Below are positions 18,144-25,598 of a DNA stretch of 59,969 bases, in pieces; positions within the stretch are counted from its first letter, which is position 1, and the number at the start of each line of letters is the position of its first letter. Below the pieces are notes generated by a model. The model made no database searches. It was not told the origin of the DNA and saw only the letters and a program-made list of their open reading frames with translations. The translations under genes and the position numbers were made by a program. The stretch is taken from NCBI GenBank assembly GCA_038123735.1, contig JAYPAP010000004.1:1-59969 (forward strand). Direction: 5' to 3'. This stretch comes from REDI01 sp038123735. Its GTDB lineage: Bacteria > Myxococcota_A > UBA796 > GCA-2862545.

Positions 18144-19601
18144 CTATAGCTTAATACATACATTTCGCAGCTCGCTATAAAACTCGAGGCTATGGACGCC
18201 CCCTTCTCTTCCGATCCCGGAACGCTTAAAGCCACCGAACGGAGCCCTGAGATCGCGAAGGAACCACTCATTGACCCACACAAGTCCAGCTTCTACCTGA
18301 CGCGCCACCCGATGTGCACGCCGAACATCCTGCGTATGAATGGTCGCTGCCAGCCCATACTCCGTGTCATTGGCGAGTTGGATGGCTTCTTCTTCCTCAT
18401 CGAACGGTCGAATATGCGTACAAGGACCAAAGATCTCCTCACGGATCACCGCACTCGACTCCTCGAGGCCCACCCACACCGTGGGCTGGACCCAAGACCC
18501 TCCGGAATAGGCCTCAGGCATGTCTGGCACACCACCACCAGCGAGCACCGTCGCACCATCGTCGACCGCTCTTTGGTAGTAAGATAGTACCTTCTGTTGG
18601 TGCGCCCGCGAGATCAACGGCCCCATGTCCGAGCCCGAGTCCGGCGGACCCATCCTCATCTGAGCGGCGGCCTTGGCGAGCTTAGCGGTGAACTCCTCGA
18701 AGATGGACCGATGAACATACATTCGTTCGGTACCCAAGCAGACCTGGCCACAATTACCGAAACATGAACGCAGGGAAATTGCGACGGCCTCATCGACATT
18801 GGCGTCCCCGAAGACAATCCCCGGATTCTTCCCCCCAAGCTCAAAGCTCACGTCCGCAATCCGGTCAGCACATGCCTTCATGATCGCCGCACCGGTCCGC
18901 GTCTCACCGGTGAATGTGACCGCATCAACCGCCGGGTGGCGGGTCAGGTACTCCCCCGCGCTCTTCGGTCCAAGGCCGTGCACGACATTGAAGACCCCGG
19001 GCGGAACCCCAACCTCATTCATCACATCACCGAGAAGCGTGGTGGTCCCAGGGCTTTCCTCACTCGGCTTGACCACGACCGTGTTACCACATGCCAGAGC
19101 TGGTCCTACCTTCCACGTCATCAGGAGCAACGGGAGATTCCACGGCGCGATGACCCCAATCACCCCCTTTGGAACTCGAACAGAGTAGTTCATCGCCCCG
19201 CGGCCATCGGGGGTGTCCAGATGGAATGACTCGGTGGGAACGTTCTTCACCACATCAGCGAACACCCGAAAGTTGGCTGCACCCCTCGGAATATCGATCT
19301 TCGACGCTTGTGCAATCGGCTTGCCGGTATCCAGACACTCCGCCTCAAGGAATTCCTCGAATCGTTCGTCGATCCGGTCCGCGACCCGCTTCAGCATCGC
19401 CATCCGTTCCGGCATCGGCATCGAGCCCCAAGGCCCATTCAGTGCCCGCTTCGCCGCTAAACAGGCCTCGTCGATCTCCTGTTGTCCGCCTTCATGAACA
19501 ACTCCGAAGGTATGGCCCGTCGATGGATTCACGTTCTCGAACGTTTTACCCGTCGACCCAACCGTGTACGCGCCATCGATGAAGTGCTGAAATTCCCGCA
19601 T
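18144..19601 (-). CDS. dmpC: 2-hydroxymuconic (or 2-aminomuconic) semialdehyde dehydrogenase
   Basis: 485 residues from ATG 19601 (MREFQHFIDGAYTVGS), matching the length of DmpC/XylG/AmnC; the open frame extends upstream but without conserved sequence. ALDH motifs: IAPWNLPLLLMTWK, TGETRTGAAIM, VSFELGGKNPGIVF with the base Glu, FGNCGQVCLGTERM with the catalytic Cys, EEIFGPCTHI. It is the first gene of the minus-strand meta-cleavage operon. DmpC oxidises 2-hydroxymuconic semialdehyde and AmnC oxidises 2-aminomuconic 6-semialdehyde; sequence by eye cannot separate them. The AmnB-like dioxygenase at the right edge of the window favours the amino substrate. The divergent gene at 19738 leaves 136 bases for promoters. 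Confidence 0.88.
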   Translation of the reverse strand: MREFQHFIDGAYTVGSTGKTFENVNPSTGHTFGVVHEGGQQEIDEACLAAKRALNGPWGSMPMPERMAMLKRVADRIDERFEEFLEAECLDTGKPIAQASKIDIPRGAANFRVFADVVKNVPTESFHLDTPDGRGAMNYSVRVPKGVIGVIAPWNLPLLLMTWKVGPALACGNTVVVKPSEESPGTTTLLGDVMNEVGVPPGVFNVVHGLGPKSAGEYLTRHPAVDAVTFTGETRTGAAIMKACADRIADVSFELGGKNPGIVFGDANVDEAVAISLRSCFGNCGQVCLGTERMYVHRSIFEEFTAKLAKAAAQMRMGPPDSGSDMGPLISRAHQQKVLSYYQRAVDDGATVLAGGGVPDMPEAYSGGSWVQPTVWVGLEESSAVIREEIFGPCTHIRPFDEEEEAIQLANDTEYGLAATIHTQDVRRAHRVARQVEAGLVWVNEWFLRDLRAPFGGFKRSGIGREGGVHSLEFYSELRNVCIKL

Positions 19602-19737
19602 CCCAATCCTCACTGCCCAAGCCTGGGCCCGTAGACTGGCACACGGATCGTGGCGAACCAAGAATGGGACGATGCCGGTCCTCAGCATCCGCATTAAGCG
19701 GCCGTGGCCCCGAAGCTAGGGCGATGGAGAACTTACC

Positions 19738-20415
19738 TTGAACCCACAGTCCCCACTGTCAGCCACCGTCTGGTGTTGCGCGGTACTCGGGCTTCTCCCG
19801 GCATGTGTCTCACCCACCTGGGAGACCGATGATGGGGCGCCGTATGAGACCCGACCGTGGATGCTGAATGGAGACCCATTCGCCGACCGGGTGGTGCTGT
19901 TCGAGCCAGGAGAAGGTGCTGGATTCGGCGCCCGGTCCATGCCGGACATCGTGCTCGGTCCACCCGAGGGGGCTGGTAATGCCGGAAGTTTGGATGTCGT
20001 ATCGCTTGGTCGTTCCGGCGTGATCGTCCTCGAGTTTATCGACGTGATCCCTGCAGACGGCCCTGGCGCCGACTTCATCGTCTTCGAGAATCCGTTCCCC
20101 GGTTGGTTGGAGACGGGCCGGGTCGAGGTCAGCATCGATGGCGAGACATGGCTCGAATTTCCTTGTGATGCACAAAACGAGGCAGAGGCCTTTCCCGGGT
20201 GTGCGGGGGTAGCCAGCGTATGGTCCCATATCGAGAACGGAATCGACCCTACTGACCCTTCGGTATCAGGCGGCGACCTCTATGATCTGGCAGATGTTGG
20301 TCTGTCCTACGCGAAGTTCGTCCGCATCACCGACTCTGGCGAGAACACCTACGAAGGAATCTCCGGCGGGTTTGACTTGGACGCCCTGGCTGTGGTGAAT
20401 CGGCAATCAGACTAG
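19738..20415 (+). CDS. Secreted lipoprotein with a cell-surface discoidin-like domain
   Basis: 225 residues, from TTG 19738 with GGAG eight bases before. The N-terminal hydrophobic stretch ends in a lipobox (LLPAC), followed by a short acidic linker. The rest is a single beta-rich domain with the pattern VLGPPEGAG…GSLDVVSLGRSGVIVLEF, DFIVFENPF, VEVSIDGETWLEFPCD, DLADVGLSYAKFVRITD, which I know from uncharacterised surface proteins of Deltaproteobacteria and Planctomycetes; it recalls F5/8-type (discoidin) ligand-binding modules. Function unknown, perhaps glycan or surface binding. Divergent from the meta-cleavage operon. Confidence 0.75.
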   Translation: MNPQSPLSATVWCCAVLGLLPACVSPTWETDDGAPYETRPWMLNGDPFADRVVLFEPGEGAGFGARSMPDIVLGPPEGAGNAGSLDVVSLGRSGVIVLEFIDVIPADGPGADFIVFENPFPGWLETGRVEVSIDGETWLEFPCDAQNEAEAFPGCAGVASVWSHIENGIDPTDPSVSGGDLYDLADVGLSYAKFVRITDSGENTYEGISGGFDLDALAVVNRQSD

Positions 20416-20835
20416 TTTGACCGCACCAGTCTCCTGAGACACCACGAAAGACGCCAGTACCTGGCATCTATTATGCGTTCGAGTATCGCAAAAGCGCCAA
20501 CTCTGACCCGGTGGTGGCGCGACCAGCCGCAATGAGGGAACCTGACCGTTCTCGAATTTAGAGCACCGTCCGAGCATCCTCACCTCGCGCGCGGTGCAGA
20601 GGCGGCCACCGTAACCCCCGGTATTCAGAGCTAGAAACGCCTGTTTTTTCGCCACCACCCCAATGGGTTTTTCCCAACACGCATGGACCGCATGCGTATT
20701 GAATTTACGGAAGATCGTTTCAGACACAGGTGTCACCTGTCACCCGGCGTGAAAGTAGGCTACGCTTTTGGAAGAGAGATGGGCTCACTCCGTTCCGGAG
20801 CTGAGTCGCTCGGAGTATCCGGACCTGAGGACGCT
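20416..20835. other. 420-base non-coding stretch with a 15-base palindrome
   Basis: No convincing gene. It holds the 5' region of the TSP3/OmpA/cyclase operon. Visible elements are a perfect odd-centred palindrome at 20726-20740 (listed separately), a short inverted repeat GCATG/CATGC around 20680-20700, and a T-run (GGGTTTTT) near 20665. A 109-codon open frame on the minus strand here shows no family features. Confidence 0.6.
20726..20740. promoter_or_regulatory. Palindrome, possible operator upstream of the TSP3-OmpA-cyclase operon
   Basis: ACAGGTG-T-CACCTGT is a perfect inverted repeat with a single central base, 95 bases before the start of the 20836 gene. Size and symmetry suit a dimeric repressor or activator site. 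No regulator gene lies next to it, so the role is inferred from symmetry alone. Confidence 0.35.
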
Positions 20836-21183
20836 ATGAAGATCGCAACCCTGGCCCTCGTCTTTGCACTGGGTTCCTCCCCAGCGTACGCTGAGACGGA
20901 TGATGAAATCACCGATACGGATGGTGACTGCGTTGATTCGGATGGTGATGGTCTCACCGATGAATTCGAAGAACGTAACGGATCCGACCCATTCAACCCT
21001 GACTCCGATGGCGACGGTATCAACGATGGTGACGAGTTGTTCGGCACCCAGTTCCCCACCGGGCCCGGTGGGTGGTACGAAGGCGCCGGAAAGGGCTGCT
21101 CAACCGTTCCGATGGGAGCGACCTTATTCCTCTTCCCACTGATTGTTTTTGGCGTCGCTGCTACCCGCCGGAGGTCTGACTGA
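20836..21183 (+). CDS. Small exported thrombospondin type 3 repeat protein with MYXO-CTERM tail
   Basis: 115 residues from ATG 20836 (GAGG five bases before). It has a signal peptide (MKIATLALVFALGSSPAYA), then Asp-rich calcium-binding TSP3 repeats (DSDGDGLTDEFEERNGSDPF, NPDSDGDGINDGDELFG), then a tail with Gly-Lys-Gly-Cys-Ser, a hydrophobic helix (ATLFLFPLIVFGVAA) and terminal RRR. That Cys-helix-Arg arrangement is the MYXO-CTERM surface-anchoring signal, processed by a rhombosortase-like/MrtX protease in myxobacteria. The stop overlaps the next start (TGATG), coupling it to the OmpA-family protein. Confidence 0.82.
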   Translation: MKIATLALVFALGSSPAYAETDDEITDTDGDCVDSDGDGLTDEFEERNGSDPFNPDSDGDGINDGDELFGTQFPTGPGGWYEGAGKGCSTVPMGATLFLFPLIVFGVAATRRRSD

Positions 21184-22988
21184 TGCTGCTTGGGGTATTG
21201 GCCCTTCTCTTCAGTCCACAAGCGAATGCCCAGAGCGGATTTGATGCGCACGTCATGCGCCCGATCACGCTGGACGGTGACCTTGAGGACCCGCTCATTG
21301 TGCGGAGGCCCCACACCGGTCGTTCCAGTTGGTTCGCGTCCGGCGTGCTCGCCCTAGCAGAGAAGCCTGTCGTTTATGTGCGGAATGACAATTCTGAACG
21401 TTCCTATCAAGTTGTCGTGGGCGATGACTGGGTGTTCGACCTCAGCGCCGGCGGTGAAGTCCACCCGCGCGTGCGTGTCGAGGGTACGCTTCCTCTTCAC
21501 CTAACCAGCAAGCTTAGTAATCGGCGTCTTGGTCCCGGTCTTGGCGACCTGCGAACCGAGGTCCGCGTCTTGCTTCTGGAGCCCGACAAAGACTCCAATC
21601 TGTGGGTCGACACGGGTGCTTGGCTCGACCTCCCAACTGGCGACCCGACCAAGTTGCGCGGCAACACCATGATGTCGGGCGGAGCCGGATTTGCTGCCAC
21701 CTACGTGATGGGCAACCTGTCGCTCACCGGCGACCTTGGACTCCACATTCGCCCAGCCGCCGAGCTCGCCAACATCTCTGGCGCGGAGCGGATGCAGGTG
21801 GGTCTCGCCGCGTCTTACCTCGCAACTAAAGACACGGCGCTATCCGTTGAAATGCGATACGCCGCTGCCCTAGAGCGAAATGATAGCCGGGTCGGCACGG
21901 GCTCCCCCGGGGAAGCCTTCGTGACCGTACGCCACCGTCGCCCCAACGAAGCCATGGGGGTCTTCGGCCTGGGTTACGGATTTGGCCGCGGGGTTGGTGC
22001 TGCAAACTTCAGGGTGATCCTGGGTGGTGGCTTTGGCCAGGTCAAACCTGTGCCCGAAGAAACAGAAGAGGTGCCCACTGAGGTACCTATCGAGGTACCC
22101 GTGGTTGAAGGCCCGGGAGATGCTGCAGTTACCGTCAGCGTACTCGTTGATGGCGACCCCGTCGGCGGAGCAGGAACCACGCTCCGCAGAGACGATGAAG
22201 ACCCCGAGACCTGGCTGTCCACCATCGAAGGCGTCGTGAAGTCGGGCACCGCCGGCGACCTGTGGATGATCGAAGCATCGATGGGCGATTGTCTGACTAC
22301 CGAGCGCGAAATTACGCTCATAGAGGGCGATAACGAGCTCAACCTCGAGCTCGAATATGCTGACGCTCTGCTCAATGTGCTCGTGGTCGATGAGAACGAC
22401 AAGCCCGTGGCCGGCGCTCCGCTCACCTTCCACAGTGATTCTCCGCGATGTATCCCAGATCAGCCGTTCAAGACTGATAATGACGGCCGTCTCTCCCAGC
22501 GAATCGGACTCGGCGCCCACACCGTGCTCGCACGGGTCGATGGGTATGCTCCCGGCTCCAAGCCGTTCGTGCTGAAGTCAGACCGCCCCGCAGACGTCAA
22601 GATCACCCTGAAGCCAACCAAGCTCAAGCTCGACCGAGACCGAATCACGACTGCGGAAGAAATCTACTTTGAAGCCGGAAGCGCCGTTATCGAAAAGCGG
22701 AGCTATTCGACGCTCGATGAGATCGCCACCATCCTCAAGGCCAACCCGACCTGGGGCCGTCTGCGGATCGCAGGTCACGCCGATGCGACGGGAAGCGTTG
22801 CCGAGAACCTCGAGCTTTCCCAAAAACGCGCTGAGAGCGTGCGGGACTACCTCGTGGAACAAGGCGTTGTCCCTGACCGACTCGAGGCAGTCGGATTTGG
22901 TGATGACCGCCCAGTCGATGATAACGAGACCGCAGATGGTCGTGCCGCCAACCGCCGAGTCGTCTTCAAGTTGCTGGACCTCGATTGA
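21183..22988 (+). CDS. OmpA-family outer-membrane protein
   Basis: 601 residues. A short signal peptide (VLALLFSPQANAQ) is followed by about 260 residues of alternating strands typical of an outer-membrane barrel (ending FGLGYGFGRGVGAANFRVILGGGFG). A Pro/Glu/Val linker (EETEEVPTEVPIEVPVVE) and two carboxypeptidase-regulatory-like beta domains come next (about 310-470; e.g. LLNVLVVDENDKPVAGAPL). The C-terminal 115 residues are an OmpA peptidoglycan-binding domain: IYFEAGSAVIEKRSYSTLDEI, RIAGHADATGS, LSQKRAESVRDYL, GFGDDRPV, NRRVVFKL. It likely ties the outer membrane to the wall. It is coupled on both sides (TGATG before, ATTGA after). Confidence 0.88.
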   Translation: MLLGVLALLFSPQANAQSGFDAHVMRPITLDGDLEDPLIVRRPHTGRSSWFASGVLALAEKPVVYVRNDNSERSYQVVVGDDWVFDLSAGGEVHPRVRVEGTLPLHLTSKLSNRRLGPGLGDLRTEVRVLLLEPDKDSNLWVDTGAWLDLPTGDPTKLRGNTMMSGGAGFAATYVMGNLSLTGDLGLHIRPAAELANISGAERMQVGLAASYLATKDTALSVEMRYAAALERNDSRVGTGSPGEAFVTVRHRRPNEAMGVFGLGYGFGRGVGAANFRVILGGGFGQVKPVPEETEEVPTEVPIEVPVVEGPGDAAVTVSVLVDGDPVGGAGTTLRRDDEDPETWLSTIEGVVKSGTAGDLWMIEASMGDCLTTEREITLIEGDNELNLELEYADALLNVLVVDENDKPVAGAPLTFHSDSPRCIPDQPFKTDNDGRLSQRIGLGAHTVLARVDGYAPGSKPFVLKSDRPADVKITLKPTKLKLDRDRITTAEEIYFEAGSAVIEKRSYSTLDEIATILKANPTWGRLRIAGHADATGSVAENLELSQKRAESVRDYLVEQGVVPDRLEAVGFGDDRPVDDNETADGRAANRRVVFKLLDLD

Positions 22989-24322
22989 GCGACTCGGCCA
23001 GCGAGCGTCCAGTGCCAACAACGCAACCAACGCTGACCGACCAACTCCTCCAGCGGGAGATGTGGGTCGGTGACCGCTCGGCCTCGTGGGTCCGCCTGAT
23101 CCTCTGTGCGGTCGCCTCGGCCCGGATGGTCCTCATCGAGCCCCAGGCCCTGTTCGAACTACCGTTCCCCAGCATCCAACTGGGTATACTCGTCGCTGGG
23201 GCATTGTTATCGGCCATCGCGATCGGCACCTGGCGACCCGACCCTCCCCAGCACCTCCGGTGGCGCTTACTCGCATCCGTAGCACTCGATACCGCCCTCG
23301 TCACCGGCATTATTCTGGCTCGCGTCCTGCTCGATGACCGGGATTCGTACCACGGTGTCGTACACATGGATACCTTCCTGGTCTTCCCCGTCATCATCAT
23401 CGGAGCCGCAGTCCGTCTGGAGAAGATGGTCGCGACCTTGGGCCCATTGCTGGTGGTATCGGCTTCGCTCGCATTGATCGTTGTCGACTATCTCACCCAC
23501 GACACCGGCGTGATCGCGTACAAGCTGGGGAGTGTCACCCTACCCGTGCTCATCCTGGTGGGAACGAGCATCATGGGTACGCTTGGGGTTGCCCGGCGAA
23601 CCCAACGTCTCGTTCGAGAGAGTGCCAGGCAAACCCAGTACGCCGCCGAGCAAAAGATCCTCGCGGAGCGGAGCCGCCAGCGTCTTGGGACCTTTGTATC
23701 CACCCAGCTCGTCGATCTGGTCATGGACACCGAAACCCTAGAAGTGGGGGGCGAGTTCGGCAATGCCGTCGTCCTATTCACCGATCTGCGCGGCTTCACC
23801 AAGTACTCGGAGCAGCTGCCCCCGCCCCAACTCGTGCAGGAACTCAACACCTACCTCAGCGATATGGTCAACGTGATCCAATCGGAGGGCGGAGTCATCG
23901 ACAAGTACATCGGCGACTCCATTATGGCGGTATTTGGCGTGCCGAATATCAAAGGCGACGAAGCCGCACGTGCCATCCGAACCTGTCACAAGCTCGAAGC
24001 TGCCCTCGCTGACCACAACGAGCGAAGAGCACAGGCTGGCCTCCCCCCTTTTGCCCACGGCATCGGGGTCCACTTCGGCCCGGTTGTCGCCGGAACGATC
24101 GGAGCAGACTCGCGTATGCAGTACACCGTGATCGGTGACACAGTGAATCTAGCTGCCCGCCTTGAAGGCGCATGCAAAGAACTGGAATGCACCGTCGTAC
24201 TCTCCGAGAGTCTGGTCCACGCCATTCCAGCGGATGCCCCGGATATTCCCCCCGTCAAGTCCCTTGGATCGATTCCCATCCGAGGGCGTGAGGCCGCTGT
24301 CGAGGTCTTCACCCTCGCGTAA
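22985..24322 (+). CDS. Membrane-bound class III adenylate/guanylate cyclase
   Basis: 445 residues from TTG 22985, overlapping the OmpA-family stop. About five to six membrane helices occupy residues 30-200 (e.g. LVAGALLSAIAIG, TALVTGIILARVLL, LLVVSASLALIVVDYL). A short helical stretch (AEQKILAERSRQRLGTFVS) leads to the catalytic domain: AVVLFTDLRGFTKYSEQL and GGVIDKYIGDSIMAVFG carry the two metal-binding Asp residues, and MQYTVIGDTVNLAARLEG the transition-state Asn and Arg. It should make cAMP (or cGMP) in response to a membrane or envelope signal. Coupling to an OmpA-family protein suggests envelope sensing; this is inference. Confidence 0.9.
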   Translation: MSDSASERPVPTTQPTLTDQLLQREMWVGDRSASWVRLILCAVASARMVLIEPQALFELPFPSIQLGILVAGALLSAIAIGTWRPDPPQHLRWRLLASVALDTALVTGIILARVLLDDRDSYHGVVHMDTFLVFPVIIIGAAVRLEKMVATLGPLLVVSASLALIVVDYLTHDTGVIAYKLGSVTLPVLILVGTSIMGTLGVARRTQRLVRESARQTQYAAEQKILAERSRQRLGTFVSTQLVDLVMDTETLEVGGEFGNAVVLFTDLRGFTKYSEQLPPPQLVQELNTYLSDMVNVIQSEGGVIDKYIGDSIMAVFGVPNIKGDEAARAIRTCHKLEAALADHNERRAQAGLPPFAHGIGVHFGPVVAGTIGADSRMQYTVIGDTVNLAARLEGACKELECTVVLSESLVHAIPADAPDIPPVKSLGSIPIRGREAAVEVFTLA

Positions 24323-24401
24323 TGGTGAGCCACCTCGCTACCTCCCTATCTCGACTTGTCCCCAGCTGTCCCACGAGTCACCTACACCATCTGGAGGATC
24401 C

Positions 24402-25479
24402 ATGACCTCACCGATCATCGCCGCTGGACGCCTGGGCACTCCGCCTTGGCCCACCCTCGACCCCTTTCTTTTCTGCGTCCACCACCTCGACCATTACCCA
24501 GACGGTCGAAGCGATATGACGCCAAATGCCTCGCTCGCCGGCCGAAATATCGGAATGGACTTCGAAGGCAAAAATGGCTGGCGCATGTACCACGGCGACA
24601 CCATTCCCGGGTTTCCGCGCCACCCCCATCGTGGTTTCGAGACGGTGACCGTCGCGCGGAAGGGCTACATTGACCACAGCGATTCACTGGGAGCAACTGC
24701 CCGCTTTGGTCAGGGTGATGCTCAATGGATGACGGCAGGCAGCGGCATCGTCCACAGTGAGATGTTTCCGCTCGTGAATATGGATGGCCCGAATACCGGC
24801 GAGCTATTTCAGCTATGGCTGAACCTGCCTGCAAAAGACAAGATGGTCGATCCCTACTTCACNNNNNNNNNNTCCAATTCTTCTTTGATCATGACCCGAC
24901 GAAAACGATCCCTACTTCACCATGTTCTGGTCGGAGACCATCCCGGTGCATTCCTTCGAGGAGGGGCGGGTACAAGTCACCACCGTCGCCGGCGAGCTCG
25001 GCGGACAACTCCCCCCGGCCCCGCCGCCAAACAGCTGGGCATCTTCTCCCGATAGCGACCTTGCAATATGGACCATCTCCATCAAGGCTGGTACCCGTTG
25101 GGAGATTCCGCCCGCCGCATCCAGCGATGCTAATCGGGTGCTCTACGTTTTTGATGGGGCAACCTCCACCGTTGGCGGCCGAAAGTTCGATGGGCAGTCC
25201 ATCATCCAGGTGCACCCCCACCTGCCCGTCGAAGTCCAGGCCCATGAAACTGACGTTCAAGTCCTAATGCTTCAAGGCAGACCCATTGGCGAGCCTGTCG
25301 CACAACGCGGCCCCTTTGTGATGAATACCCAAGACGAGATCCGCCAAGCCTTCTTCGACTATCGAAAGACCGGCTTCGGCGGGTGGCCCTGGAGTGCCGA
25401 TGGCCCAGCGCACCCAAGGACTAAGGGCCGTTTTGCGATTCATGCGGACGGTAGGCTAGACGAGCCGAAAGTCGGATGA
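24402..25479 (+). CDS. Pirin-family cupin protein, disrupted by an assembly gap
   Basis: ATG 24402 has GGAGG four bases before it. The N-terminal cupin shows the metal site HPHRGFETVTVARKGYIDHSD and SGIVHSEMFP (three His and one Glu). The C-terminal cupin follows from 24922 (MFWSETIPVHSFEEG onward, to GGWPWSADGPAHP, a pirin C-terminal motif). Ten N at 24863-24872 break the gene. The 15-mer CGATCCCTACTTCAC occurs both just before the gap (24848-24862) and 34 bases after it; joining the two copies gives KDKMVDPYFTMFWSE, the natural protein. The sequence between 24873 and 24906 is probably an assembly artefact. Pirins are Fe-binding and some act as quercetinases or regulators. Confidence 0.85.
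24863..24872. other. Assembly gap (10 N) with duplicated flank inside the pirin gene
   Basis: Ten undetermined bases. A 15-base direct repeat flanks the gap region (ending at 24862, and again at about 24906-24920), and collapsing it restores the pirin frame. This is a likely contig-end artefact. Confidence 0.95.
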
Positions 25480-25530
25480 CGGTGTAAGGGCGCTGTAAAC
25501 GCAATTACACCCTTGTAAGCATCACTCTGC
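25480..25530. promoter_or_regulatory. Helically phased TGTAA motifs upstream of the calpain-like gene
   Basis: TGTAA occurs at 25483-25487 and 25494-25498, inverted as TTACA at 25505-25509, and again at 25514-25518. The first three start 11 bases apart, about one helical turn, as in tandem response-regulator boxes such as the PhoB box. GGTGTAA…TTACACC also forms an inverted repeat. Function is not established. Confidence 0.35.
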
Positions 25531-25598
25531 GTTCTTGACACCGCCATCTATAGCCCCTGACCAACGCCTGCGGTAGAACGCCGCCTCTCGGAGGCTTT

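Noticed and set aside
20407..20736. 109-codon open frame on the minus strand between the 19738 lipoprotein and the TSP3 gene.
   Set aside because: No family features, no signal, composition unlike real proteins here, and it overlaps the end of the neighbouring gene.
20683..20835. In-frame N-terminal extension of the TSP3/MYXO-CTERM protein by 51 codons.
   Set aside because: A signal peptide starts at the ATG at 20836, which has a well-spaced GAGG; the extension would bury it.
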